The notes under the pieces were generated by a model. The model saw only the letters and a program-made list of their open reading frames with translations. It did no database searches and was not told where the DNA came from. From positions 496,001-560,000 of the forward strand of contig JAHQIW010002017.1 in assembly GCA_019055375.1 (NCBI GenBank): DNA of 64,000 nucleotides, read 5' to 3'. The first letter of the stretch is position 1, and each line of letters begins with the position of its first letter. The position numbers and the translations under genes are program-made. The stretch comes from Parelaphostrongylus tenuis (taxonomy: Eukaryota; Nematoda; Chromadorea; Rhabditida; Metastrongylidae). This document shows, piece after piece, positions 47,885 to 59,509 of this stretch.

Positions 47885-49439
47885 ATCATGTTTCAAACTC
47901 AACGCGCATTTTTTCTCCCGTAAGTTCTCTGTATGGTTTTTTGCTCGACTTTTGACAGTTGCTCGATGGGACAAAACTCCGATTTTAAAAAATAATTTGA
48001 ATTCCATGCGAATCTCCACACAACACTGTAGGAGCTAAAAGGAGATTATGTTTCACAGTTTTTGATAGCTAGCCCATTGCTTAGACTTTGAAAAGGGTTT
48101 GTTTGTCATTTTAGTTGAAGACGAATAGCTAATACCCAAAGAACAATAGAACACAGATTTCTCTGCAATTCTAAAAAGAGTTGACCTAGAAATTTTTTAA
48201 GAAACAGAGAAAACATTATCAAATGAGTAACGAAAATCGCGCCCTGGAAGCGGCTTTGAAATCGTTGTGTACAGTGTAATTCGGGAAACGTGCGATAATG
48301 CACGTTGAAGATAGGATGTAATCTTGGATTCGTTGCTACAGCGCACTAACAACGCCTATTTAGAAATCAAACACACTTAGGAATTTGTTGAAATTCAGAA
48401 AAATCTCTCTAATCGACTGTTTTTTGAGACCTCGCTGAAAACAATATAGTCTGATAACAGATGTGATACTGATGAGTCTTGACATTGAAGCTGAAACGTA
48501 CGTCCCACACTATAAGCGGCATATTAACGAGTGTTATGAATTAACGAACTTAAAATGTTATCAGATTATGTAGATATTTGCGCTATCGAAAGACTAGCGA
48601 AGATCTGAGGAAAAGCGAAGAAGGCCTTGTCCCGAAAGGTTTGAAAAATTGGTACCAAAAAAAGAGATGATACCTGAGCCAATTTTTGGGACAAAATCGG
48701 TTCATTAATGAAAACATAGATTCTAACTAAATTATACATGTAATACAGAGTTTAACGATGGTGCTCTCTCGTTAACAAATGTTCATGCAAACCTGTAGAG
48801 GTACGGGACGAAGAAAAAAAAGAACGACGCATGGAGTAATCGATGTTGGGGCGAAAATATGAATGGTACCCACGACTCGATGAACATAACCACCATAATG
48901 TGTCAGACTTCTGAATTGAAATAACCAATTAACACTCATGAAAGAATGATCTTCAAATAACTCGAACCAGACGCTGCCAAAAGGAATCGCCTATTAAATC
49001 ACACAAGCAATTAAGACCAGAAAATCAACAAAACGAAAACACTAGTAGAAAACGGTCCTCGGAAGAACTCCAAATAAAGTAAAATCCTTTGATTGATGGA
49101 TCGATAGATATTCCCTTCACAGCATAATCACTCTGAATTTGAAAGAATTAGAAACGCCTTTGAATAGTCGCAGCATGGTTTCTGAATTATAAAACTGGGC
49201 CTATCATATATCTAGTTCATAACCAGCATACTAAGAACATAATATTTGAGTACAAAAGTTCAAAGAGCACAATTTTCAATGGTATCTCATTTTTCATCAG
49301 TTAGCAGAGCAAAATTAGATACCATCACACTTCAAAATGACTACTTAGAAACCAACAAACGATGAAATTCAATACCAATCAACCACTTGTGGACGGCATG
49401 TATTGTATACGATGTACAACATTTTATATGTTTTTTTTT

Positions 49440-49900
49440 TCTCGGGACAAAACCTTTTCAAAACGATTCTAGCGATCAAGGGGGAGCTCAAATCTCGGCG
49501 ATATCAACATTGAGAACACTTGGATACTGAAAAAATCTTCCTAGTGCTCTGTAACAACAAAAACAAGAACATTTCACACTCGGAGCGCTTTGCATATACG
49601 GTTAGAGGCTGTGGATGGGTTCTTATTGAGCTATACCAATACTCATTCAAAGCACAGATCCCGCTGACTCTCAAGCTAAATTTGGTTTTCGAGAATGTCC
49701 TCACTGCGCGCTGTTGAAGCGAAAAGCAGACTATGTTATTCACTCGGAGTTTCATCAATAAATAGAGTGAAATTTGCACAAAAAGTGTGGAGAAAATTAT
49801 GGAATATAATAGCAACACAAAAACTAAGATTTTTCGAAACAAAAGAAAAAAATTCTCATCAAGTAACGATAGTCGCGCGTAAGTTTCCAAATTCGGCTGA
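49440..49900. repeat. Diverged repeat of about 170 bp
   Basis: CTAGTGCTCTGTAACAAC, then ACATTTCACACTCGGAGCGC, with an inverted flank at 49690-49720. Same family as at 12.6-13.7, 19.9 and 52.3-53.7 kb. The open frames here on both strands are not supported as genes. Confidence 0.45.
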
Positions 49901-50280
49901 CTAAAGTCTGTAAGGGGCCAAGAAACAACAAATGACTTTAAAGAGATTACCTACGTACTGATACCGACACTCGTATGACATTTGAACGAAACGGGCTAGT
50001 GTTACGATATCAACTACTCGGCTTTGAGCTGTAAAATGGAAGAGGATAGAACACAATAAAGTCCCCAAGATGTTGCTCGCCCACTTAGCAACGTATGGAA
50101 GGCCTCAATTCTTGTTGCTATCTATGTCACGCTATTGCTTAGAATAAGAAAGAATTTAGTGCCTTAAATGTGATAGGAAAATGATCGTAGCAGACGCAAT
50201 CTTCTCCTGTGATCTCTTCCAAGTAACCATCGTGAATAATCTATAAAAAAAAAACCTTTCTTTCACTGCTTATCCTGCAG

Positions 50281-50615
50281 TTTCGTGATGCTCCACCTAT
50301 ACATCCAAGAATTTTGAGTGGTACGCAAAACATTCAAACCACCTTGCAGGAGTTTAGTGGTGATTCAGTGGATTTTGTTATCTGCATTACCTTTGAATAC
50401 AACGAAGCCATGGTGCATTGGCCAAACAAAAAGACTCAGGTCAGAATTTTCCATATTCAACTACATCATCTGAAACAAATCTCATCATGGCCCAGATATT
50501 ATACCTTATTGCTCAAAAAAGTATGATAGCTAAATATACTGCACAGCTCGAAAAGGTGCTAACAAAATTCGAAGAAGACGAGCTGAAAAAAAAATCCACT
50601 GAACCATCATTATAA
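50281..50615 (+). CDS. Unrecognised gene, last two exons
   Basis: Exon 50281-50439 follows TCCTGCAG and reads FRDAPPIHPRILSGTQNIQT, then VDFVICITFEYNEAMVHWPN. After a 56-bp intron (GTCAGA to CCCAG), exon 50496-50615 reads ILYLIAQKSMIAKYTAQLEK, a coiled-coil-like, Lys/Glu-rich C terminus ending STEPSL and TAA. Both exon ends are phase 0. I do not recognise the family, and upstream exons were not found. A degraded tRNA-like element begins immediately after the stop (about 50617-50690). Confidence 0.5.
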
Positions 50616-50616
50616 G

Positions 50617-50910
50617 GAGTTGAACCCGCATCTCAACCACATCGTGGAGTGTGCTATCACTACACCAATACTGCCATCTCCTCCACTGCTATAAAAGAAG
50701 TAAAACAAGGAATACCTGTACACAATAGATGAGTGATAGCGGTCATAAGATTGAGTTTGATTCAGTTATTCCGTTTACAAGCCTACCAGATCAATGCCGT
50801 CAAAGATTCATTGCGGACAGACGAAACGGTAGTAGAGTAGTGGTAATGTGCACCCCGTTATAGGTTACACGCGAATCCAGCTTCAGTCTGGGGTGCACAT
50901 TTTGCATATT
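50617..50910. mobile_element. Degraded tRNA-like elements
   Basis: 50617-50690 read on the minus strand contains GTGTAGTGATAGCACACTCC and a B-box-like GCGGGTTCAACTCC. 50820-50905 has an A-box-like GTAGAGTAGTGGTAATG and ends GGTGCACATTTTGCATATTA, resembling the shared tail of the tRNA-derived families. Confidence 0.4.
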
Positions 50911-50924
50911 ACTCCAAAATTTCT

Positions 50925-51493
50925 AGATGCGTGATAACCATCGCCATGTACGGAACTCATTGCCGAGCCAGGATTCTTCTTGAGAGTCAATAAAAAATAC
51001 TTCTGAGTCGCGATCAAAGACAGAAGAGCTAGAAGCCATTGAGAAAATGAGTACCTTTCGATATAAATGTAGGACCTCCTTTTCGATAAAACTACGCAGT
51101 CTGTGTATACATGCACCATAGACGTATGATAAGTGTAATTGACAGCAAATACTCTGCAATTAAGAGTATTTTGAACTGTCTTATACCTCGATCGGTAAGA
51201 ACATTTCGGCCGCCGATATAGACAGGATGAGGTATGCCGTGACGTCGACGTGGTATAATCAGTGGACAAGAAAAGTTGCCGCTAAGAGGAATCTTGTATG
51301 TGTCGGGCTAAATACAAACATAAAATCCTATCTTACCTGGTATTTGTAAACAGCTCTAAACACGTTACAGCCTGCATTTCACAAACCCTTATCGGAATCT
51401 TGACGCTATCAAGCAACGCTCTGAATAAAAATGGAACAAGCACAGTCGTCATTATCTTTATTTTAACATCATTTCCAAAATAATCAAACAAAT
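50925..51493 (-). CDS. Coding-like exons, possible actin-related protein fragment
   Basis: Minus-strand exon ending at 51337 (donor GTAAGA) reads VLVPFLFRALLDSVKIPIRV and EMQAVTCLELFTNT. It joins in phase to 51281-51187 (acceptor CTTAG, donor GTATAA), which reads PLIIPRRRHGIPHPVYIGGR then NVLTDR. This resembles the actin-fold segment around VPxYEGxxLPHA...LTD. Further down a frame reads LRSFIEKEVLHLYRK and ends ESWLGNEF at a stop near 50925, roughly where actins have WIGGSI. The connection of the last part is not phase-consistent as read. The family assignment is tentative. Confidence 0.3.
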
Positions 51494-52091
51494 TTCTTCA
51501 ATACAGTAACATTTTTCACGACTACTGACTGATTGAACAGACCCTCTCATTGAGAGAAAAGCGCACCTGCCATATAAGCAAAGATGTATGCCCGCACCGA
51601 CGTCGCTCTCGTGTCTCGGTAAACGCCAGGAGGATCAGCGCCATTAGATGCGGTATTTATATATGTATATGACAAAAAACATGTACACAAACAAATGTAA
51701 CAAAATGTTCTAAATATGAAAATAAGTCTTTCTGTATACCTGAACGGACACACAACATCACCAAGAGTACGGAGGAAGACGGGGTACTCACGGATACTTC
51801 GGAAAGCAGTGCTTACGGCCGTATCTGAGTGCAATGATGCACAAGGAGAATTGAAAGTTTCTCATGAAAAAATTCAAACTGCTGACGCTTAGTGATCGAG
51901 AATATGTATGTATTAGACGAGTACACAAAAGATTCAAAAGAAAAAAACTATCTATGAGATGCGACAGACGCGGCGATAAATATGGAAACCGTATTGTTGC
52001 CACACATACACACAAGATGCGTGAAGGAAAACGCGGGACAATAGATCCTCGCGCGCACCTCATCAAGTAGCGAGCGATGAGAGCGACGAAT

Positions 52092-55000
52092 CTATCGACG
52101 ATATCGTCGATCGCGATCATCTCCTCTGTCTCTGTTCCTCCTGTCGCGATCGTCACGGCGGTAACGATCACGAGAGCGACTGCGACGACGTTCGCGATCG
52201 CCACGTGAACGCGATCGTGATCTGCAACGGAGACCTTCACTTATTATAAGGAAAAGAAGTTGCAAAAGATTAACCCTTTGCAGACGGCGTGACGACTTTT
52301 TGGCGATTTATTTCGCTTTCTAAAACTTTTTCATCAGATTTCATTAGTCATTTGAAAGCATTAATCTTTGCGACTCAAACACTGCGCTTGATTTCTAAAG
52401 TTTGTTAAAGCGCTGTAACAGCGAAGACGAATTTGTTTCACTGAGTAGTGCTTTGCTTGCACTGTTAGGATGGTAAATGGCTCCTCGTAAGACAAGCAAT
52501 GTTCATTCGATGGAACAAATCTTGGCGATTCCGAAACTGAATTTGATTTTCGAGAAAATCTATACAAAACGCTGTAAGAGCAGAAAGAAAACTACGTCTC
52601 ACACTTGGATTATATTTGCTCATAATGGCTAAATGTGCACAAAAAATAAATGAGCGAATAGGGTAAATTATGGTGTACCACAGTAAAACAGGAAGCCTGA
52701 AGTCTCTCAAAAACGAAAATGAAAATTCATATTAGATGACGAAAATTGAGCGCCGTTTGCGAAAATCGATTGATTAACTGCCTTCCGCAAAGAGTCTAAG
52801 AGAAACCGTAAAAAAAAATTACCTTCTTGAACTACGTCGGTCTCGATCACGAGATCTGTCCCGATCGCGCGACCGTCTTCTTTCACGTTCACTAGAAAGT
52901 AATTCATCAAGACGACAGAATAAAAATGTCGCAACGAATCAAATGTGAATTTGAATTCAGTCTGAGTGCAAAATTAAATTTGCAAATTTCATGACGTTGG
53001 ATCAGTGTAGGACGGCATCCCATCAGAAAAGTGAGTGTCAAATGTGCATTACAAAACATCACGTTGACTACCACCTACATTAGTGCAAAACATGGTTTTT
53101 ATATGTGTAGTATCTCGCTTCATTTTTCACTATATCTGCGCCCAAATATCCTCGTTATTCCGTCCTCGTTGAGCCATTTGAAACAAAATAACTGTTTCAT
53201 ATGAGTTCAATGGCTAAGGGTAAATGCACGAAACAATATAAGGAACATGAAACAATCTTAATTAACATCTTTTAAATAAGAGACCTCTACTTCGAAGCTA
53301 ACCTTTAAGCCTACAGTGAGAAGTTGAGCAACTTCCACTTTGTTATCTACTCTATGACCATGACTTAGAAAGCCAAACTTTTCCAATTCTTTAGAAACCA
53401 CGTGTGTTCTTCTGGACACATGATTTGACAAAGACCTTTTCGCTCTACGCAACTTTTCCAGCAAACTTCGAAGCTATTCAACAGCTTGAAAGCGATTTCG
53501 ATATCACGCCGGCTATATGAAAATGTCTTCTCAGCGCGCTATAGCACTCAGATGAATATTATGCGCAACTTTCACAGCGCATTTTTTGTACAACTAGCGT
53601 CGGTATTTAATTATTCATTAGGCTTCTAGTACTCGTTCAATAGCTTAAATCTCGTAGATTTAGATCAATGTTTGGTTTTTGAAGAAGTATTCAGAAGTGC
53701 TGTACAAGCCCGAAGATCATTATGCTTCACGCTCCAATTACACACTCACATAAGGTTCAGTTTTGAGAGAAAATATTGGAAGTATAGAAAATCACATATC
53801 AACGTGACAGAAAGAAACTGTACTTCTTGTAAAGGGGAGAACAAACCATAATCAAATCAAAAAAAAAAAATCGCACACCACATGCGATTCACGTAGTCCG
53901 CAGCTATCAACTGCTGTCCATGCGGTGTCGGTTCATCAATAACTCTCATTTCTCAATTACTTGTATACTTTATAAGGTAGGACGTCTATGGAATTGTAGT
54001 ATAACCTTTGTATTATCGTTCTGTGAATACTAGAAATTTATTCCTTCTTCACACTGCCAGATAAACCCGCTATGAAACAGAAACAAATGACTAATATTTG
54101 AGTGTGAAACGTAATCTACTCCACGTTCCTACGGTACACTGAGGAGATCCCATCAGAAACAAAGTGCCGAATTAAAGTTGTCATTTCTCAAGCTACGGAA
54201 TTGATACTATTCTGTCCAGTGAGAAAAAGTGGCTAAAATTCAGTGTAATCTGTAGACAAATGCAGTTTCGGAGAAGAAAAACAAAAGATGAAAATGTTAT
54301 TTGTGATTTCAAAGAAGTTAGAAGAATCACAGAAACTGACTGTATGCCTCCCGAAACTTCTCAGATGTCGATAAGTAATCTATGTTAACACCAGAAAAGG
54401 CAAAAAAGCTTATCAACAAAGAATTGACATTCAATTCAGTCGTTTTAATGTGATATTTCTCAAAAAAAAGACGTATCATTAGTGTACTTTAGTAAAATTC
54501 TATGAAAAACAATAGAAAGAGAAGCACTGTAGATAGAGTAGTTTTGTCAACGTATTCCAACCTAAATTTTGTGTGCATATATTGACATCACGACCGCTGG
54601 ATAAGAACTTTGGCCTGGATTTATCACTATACAGAATTTCAATGATAGGCTGGGGAAAAAGTTCTGAGGAATAGCTTGTAACTCTTTCAAGTGTCGGCCA
54701 TTATTTGTGTTTTTGGGCTCATTTGAAAGCCCGTTCTCCCGCGTTGATTGGTATATAATTTACCTACTTATTACAAGATGGAGTTAACAAGCGAGTAAAT
54801 TAGATTGCTGATGATGCACGAATGAATGTTGTGATCAAATGCAATGGTGGCAAGTGAACGCATCAATCTCTTGTCGGAAAAGTGGTAGGAAGTGCTTGAA
54901 GTTGAAAGGGAGTACTCTGACTATTAGTTTTGCTTTGTTCGGGTGTAATAGGTGCATAAATAAATGTTCTACAAGCATTCTCTCAGAACTTTCTCCCCAA

Positions 55001-58000
55001 CCCATTTATTATCACTTAAAAGGTGCTTTTCAATAAACTGTTTCAATGAAATGCTTTATTCAGACGGCTTTTCAGCAGTTTTATGATGTTATCAGTAAAC
55101 ACCTATATAATGGGTGGCATACAAAATACCCGATAACCGGTGCGAGTTGAACTCGTGCCTTACCCATTTCTAGGGCATTGCTACTACCACACTATTGAGG
55201 GCTACGGCTGTGGTACCACTCTTTCAACTCTCGCCTGAGATCGAATGTTTTGCATACGAGTTCCAACAAATTTTGAAAAAAAAAAACACGTTGCGAAAAC
55301 GCCTAAATTTGTTTGCCGGCTTGAGAATACGCCTAGATTTTGGCCTTGAATATTGGGCCTCAAGGATTTTTTCCGAGAAAGTCTTTAGGAATTCCATATA
55401 ATTCCTATTCGGCGAACACAAAATTGTTTACAGGCGACTTATTGAATACAGTGTATACAGCAAAAAAATTATGACAGCTGGCTAACGTTTCGGTGCTTTC
55501 GCTTTCTTTAAGCGTGTATGAGCCAAACTGACGTGCAATCCACATAGTTAAACACTTTCATAACCAAAGAAGCTGGAACCTTAACGATAACGTGAAACTT
55601 ATTCATACATCTAGCTTAGGTGAGTTTGATGCAGCTGGCCTGCACTATGACTAGCAGACTACAACGCAACAAAGAACGGTATTTGATGAAAGCTAATCAC
55701 TTTACAATTTAACTTTCACTTTTGCGTTTACTTTTCATCTTCTTCGCTTTTGAAAATGCTTAACTATGATAGTGCACGCCAATTTGGCTCACCTAGGCCC
55801 TAAAGAAAGCGAAAGAGCCGAAACGTTAGTCAACTGTCAATTATTGTGCTGTCTACACTGTCTTCAAAAAAAAAAGTTTTTTAACCACCTCGGATTTGCT
55901 GAACAGGAAATATATGGGATTATTTAACTCAATGCCGACGTGGATCGATAGTAGGTCTTGGAAATTACTTCAAAATTGACTACAGAGACTAGCTTTTAGC
56001 TGACGGATATATATTGGATAAAGCGCGACAGTACAGACAGAAAGTATAGACATAACTCTTTGGCAGCGCAAGCGGGAAACAAAATGAACTGAGGTTAATG
56101 CATACGTCATTTTCGAAAACAAGCAACTACCCAATACGAATATGCCGAGACTGATGAGAGCACTAGTTCAGAGTCCTTAAAAGATGCAAAGTGAATCCCG
56201 TAATCTTGTAGAACGTTTGTAAATAGTAAAGTGTCTAAATAAAATGTGGACATACTGATCCAACAACGCATGGAACTTCATGATTTGAAGAAAGTAAATA
56301 CTCGTCATACTACGTATCAAAAGGATCACCATGATGCCTCGAAACTTCGATATTAACAAATGCTAAGCAGTTTCTAATTTTAGCATTCATAAACCTACCG
56401 CCTTTCACGCTCTTCACGAGCCCTCTGGCGTTCTTTTTCATTTTCTTCGTCACGCTTGCGAATACGCTCCTGAAAAAAAAAGAAAGTAAAAATAGAAAAT
56501 GAACTCAATCAGGAAAAAAGCCGCTTCAAAAACACACAGGGATCGTAAAGAACATACTCGAAGCTCTTCAATGGTAACCTTTATTTTGGAGAATCCCATG
56601 TGCATTTTGCCGCTTAGGTGTTCTTCTACTCGACACTGAGCATCATTCTTTATGAGCATTGATCCACAAACCTCGCACACCTTAATAAAGTTGTATTGAT
56701 TTTTAGAGTCAACAGGAGTAATCAAATCCTAACCTCCATAATTTTGATAGCCGACTCATCAATTGGAGCTGTTGGAGGAATGTTGCTATTTAGTCTCTGG
56801 AAAGAAAAAAGCGACTTGAAATGGCGCAAAAAGACAGTGATCTCCTAGAAATCAGATGATCTTTACGAGTGGCACTATATTACCTCCATAATAGAAGCTT
56901 TCTGTTTCTCCAACTGCTCCGCTTTATCTACAAGCTCTTGACATTTGGCAACCAAGCCTTCCTCACCCGCCTAAAGAACGCTGATTTGAACGAGAATTAA
57001 AAAAGAGAATTTATTCAAATTACAGCTGAATGTTAGAACAATATGTCTATGGAAAACCTTTTCCGCGTCTGCCATACACTTTTTTATTTCGCCGTCAAGA
57101 CGTGCCATCTCCTGTTCTTCCCGAAGTTTTCTCATATCTTCTTTTTTCTAAAATAACAAACCGGATCAATTCTCAAAGTGATACCTATTGTTCACTTTTA
57201 CACTGCATAAAAAGTATGGTACTTGGCCGTTTTCCTCATTGGTTTTCAGTTTCTCGAGATTCTTTCGAATTCTTCTTTGATTATCTTCGTCCAGACGCGA
57301 CAAAAACTTGAGGAACTCTCGTTCAAACCCAGCTTTTCAAATTTGTCACTTTTCGGGTACTCCAAACGTAAATTGTCATCGTGTACTCGTGGGCAAGCAC
57401 CTAAACAGAGCATTATTGGAATAAGGTGCAGAATTTGAGTTATATGCAACCAAAATACCTAACTCGACATGAGTGGAACTATGAAAAAAGTTTACGCCAT
57501 TAAAAGTCACCATGAAAATCACGAAATTATAGGTTAATAGCGGTGGTGATTTGAATTGCTGCCAGAGTCTATACAGCTTTCACTACCAGAATGTGACTAT
57601 CGGATTAAAAGAGTAAAGAGGACAAAGCTCTCGGTGTTCATCAATCCCTAAAGTACAGCACTACATTCGTTTTAATCAAGCGTCACTTAAGGTAGCTGAT
57701 GCTTATCTGACCTTTACAATGGATGGTGGCAAGGTGGCATACCGATCTATCAGATCAGTGCTGCTATCATCCAGACAGGTCTGGTAAACAATTCACCAGC
57801 CGCCATGGGATGGAACGCTTGATGAACCTTGAGCACAGAGTAGAACCCACGAACATCGATTGGGTTACCACGTGCTTGTCACAAAACACCTCTAATCACT
57901 GCGCCACATGTGCTCTCTACTATCGTATCTCCATTATAGAAGTATCCCTATTGACAAAAACTAGTAGCTGGCATTGTACCGGTGTATGACCCTGGCGTAC

Positions 58001-58413
58001 CAACCTCGTTTAGGCTTAAAGCATTCTTTTTTGGAGTTATTTTGAATGTTTTTTGCGAGGTTTCAAAAACAGTCGATCTGATGTATCGTATCTCCATTAT
58101 AGAAGTATCCCTATTGACAAACTAATAACTAGCATTGTTGGTGCATTATGACCCATAGAAAAACGTGAAAAGGATCTTTATCCCTTCACGAACTCTGATT
58201 TCTCAATGAAGGGTTGGTGGAGTCGCCGTGAATACAAAACAAATAAGATATATATTTAAATACACTCGACAATCGACAATCAACAAAGATCGTTTGATAG
58301 AATTGTGCATAAACAAAAAAGCTGATTTCCAACAGACCTAGATCCGCTTTGGTGTTGACAAACATGTCATGTGGGCAAAAACCAACTATATAGTACTTGC
58401 ATATGTCGGGATC
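52092..58413 (-). CDS. LUC7L3: LUC7L3-type U1 snRNP-associated splicing protein (5' exon missing, one frameshift)
   Basis: LUC7 proteins bind U1 snRNP and influence 5' splice-site choice. Nine minus-strand exons: 58413-58338 (CKYYIVGFCPHDMF, first zinc finger), 57400-57223 (GACPRVHDDNLRLEYPKSDK, then FEREFLKFLSRLDEDNQRR after a shift), 57147-57058 and 56970-56884 (coiled coil), 56796-56734, 56680-56558 (VCEVCGSMLI and EEHLSGKMHMG, second zinc finger), 56469-56399 (RKRDEENEKERQR), 52891-52823 and 52221-52092 (RS/RD/RE tail, ending RRYRR, TAG). Every junction keeps phase. About 295 residues are seen; the first exon of about 40 residues was not found. The EEHLSGKMHMG finger and RS tail favour LUC7L3 over LUC7L/LUC7L2. 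Odd: one base is missing at about 57328-57331 (a GGG that should be GGGG), and the RS tail lies 3.5 kb from the body. Confidence 0.9.
52280..53760. repeat. Diverged repeat of about 170 bp in LUC7L3 introns
   Basis: Unit markers: TTAAAGCGCTGTAACAGCG near 52390, ACAAAACGCTGTAAGAGC near 52556, CAGCGCGCTATAGCACTC near 53524 and AGAAGTGCTGTACAAGCC near 53697. Intervals are 166 and 173 bp within pairs. The RS exon 52891-52823 lies between the pairs. Confidence 0.5.
54645..55010 (+). mobile_element. Internally deleted mariner-type MITE
   Basis: About 365 bp with terminal inverted repeats: left AGGCTGGGGAAAAAGTTCTG, right reading inverted GGTTGGGGAGAAAGTTCTGA. Inside, ATGGAGTTAACAAGCGAG opens a frame MELTSE followed by a stop and LLMMHE, the start of a mariner transposase with stops. 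The same element, opposite strand, is at 30.2-30.57 kb. It lies in the 3.5-kb LUC7L3 intron. Confidence 0.7.
55130..55262. mobile_element. Diverged inverted tRNA-like pair
   Basis: The left part read on the minus strand contains GTGGTAGTAGCAATGCCC and a B-box-like CGAGTTCAACTCGC. The right part reads plus GGCTGTGGTACCACTC, then CTCGCCTGAGATCGAATG and TTTTGCATACGAG, the shared tail. LUC7L3 intron. Confidence 0.45.
55440..55900. mobile_element. Penelope-like or related element with inverted ends
   Basis: The left end reads GGCTAACGTTTCGGTGCTTT, the right end reads AAAGAGCCGAAACGTTAGTC, i.e. inverted copies. Flanking segments (GTGTATACAGCAAAAAAATT; CTGTCTACACTGTCTTC) also correspond. No ORF. 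Same end signature as the 47-kb element. Confidence 0.5.
57620..57925 (-). mobile_element. tRNA-headed SINE, family S2, copy
   Basis: Plus-strand reading begins AAGCTCTCGGTGTTCATCAA, passes AGACAGGTCTGGTAAACAAT, and ends in the tRNA-like head with CACTGCGCCACATGTGC. It lies in the LUC7L3 intron between 58413-58338 and 57400-57223. Confidence 0.6.
57925..58155. repeat. Direct repeat of about 60 bp
   Basis: ATCGTATCTCCATTATAGAA, followed by GTATCCCTATTGACAAA, occurs at about 57924 and again at about 58085, 160 bp apart, next to the S2 SINE. Intronic in LUC7L3. Confidence 0.8.
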
Positions 58414-58876
58414 CTGAAACAGTAGTAAGTTATAATATTAGCTAAATGTCGGTAGACCCAAAATTAGAACTCCAATTAATGTTTTTCATAATCCCATAAT
58501 GACAAAACTTTGTCCATATGAAAAGTTGAAAAACAATATGGAAGTGTTTCGATCTCAACCAATGAATTCTGATTTCTCCTTTTTTATGAATACCAGCTTC
58601 ATGCCAGCATTTGGATTGTTCCACAAATTCCTTCGCATTTCGACACTTCTGTTAATTCAACTGTTATAGATTCGAAGTAATTAACTAATCAACAGATCAA
58701 TCACCATCTGATCTGATATGCAGCCATTTACTAGGCAAGGAATGGACGGCATCCTCAAAAAGAACGAGTCTACCGACCAAAGAAAGAAGTCAGCAAGGTC
58801 ACTTCGAACTGGTTGTAGTCTTCAACCTTTCACGGATAGCCGTTGTTAGAAACGTGCGGTCGCTCGCGCGGTAGTC

Positions 58877-58933
58877 GCAGGCAGGCAGCATCAGCAGGCA
58901 CGTCGAACGCTCCTGCTGATGCTGCCTGCCTGC
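58877..58933. repeat. Perfect 22-bp-arm hairpin
   Basis: The left arm 58877-58898 (starting GCAGGCAGGCAGCATC) and right arm 58912-58933 are exact reverse complements, with a 13-base spacer. The arms are GC-rich against an AT-rich background. It lies upstream of the known part of LUC7L3, followed by GC-rich sequence to about 59270. Function unknown. Confidence 0.8.
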
Positions 58934-59509
58934 CTCATCATCCCTATACGCGAAGCCGCCGTTACAGTAGCTGGGTGTGGTGCGACGTCGCGCGCCGTGC
59001 TGTTTCGTAATAAGTGGCCCTAAAAGGGTTAAATTTTCTCTCCCACAAATGCGGTCTCAGGGGGTAATTGAGACGACGTTCCGATGAGGTAAAATCGGAG
59101 CTGCATGGTGAATGTATATCGTGGTTCAGTCCAGTTTCTCCAGAAAGTGGTGAGCCGATTTCGCGATCGCAGCAGTCATTCAATGTATGAGGCGCACATC
59201 GAGACATCACTTGTGGTAGCTCACTTTATTAGGTGGCTAGCGATGGTGCACGGCCGTATCCAAGGGTCTGTCTGAGGTACTAGAACATGCTCCACATATC
59301 ACAGCCTTTTGGCAAAAAACTCAATTTGAATTTAAAAAAATTGGATGGAACAGTGAAGCGAAAGACATCATGGAACAATCCGGTAGTAATACAGATTAAG
59401 GTGCTTTTCCATTTGGAAGCACGGGATAAAAAATCGATACTTTTCCCTGGACAAGAACTTTCCAAGGCAGTGTTGGTAGTCATCCGAAACTTGAACCTTT
59501 AGCTACTGC

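Noticed and set aside
51788..52240. 150-codon minus-strand frame
   Set aside because: It is an alternate frame over the RS-tail exon of the LUC7L3 homologue; the Arg/Ser/Asp frame is the real one.
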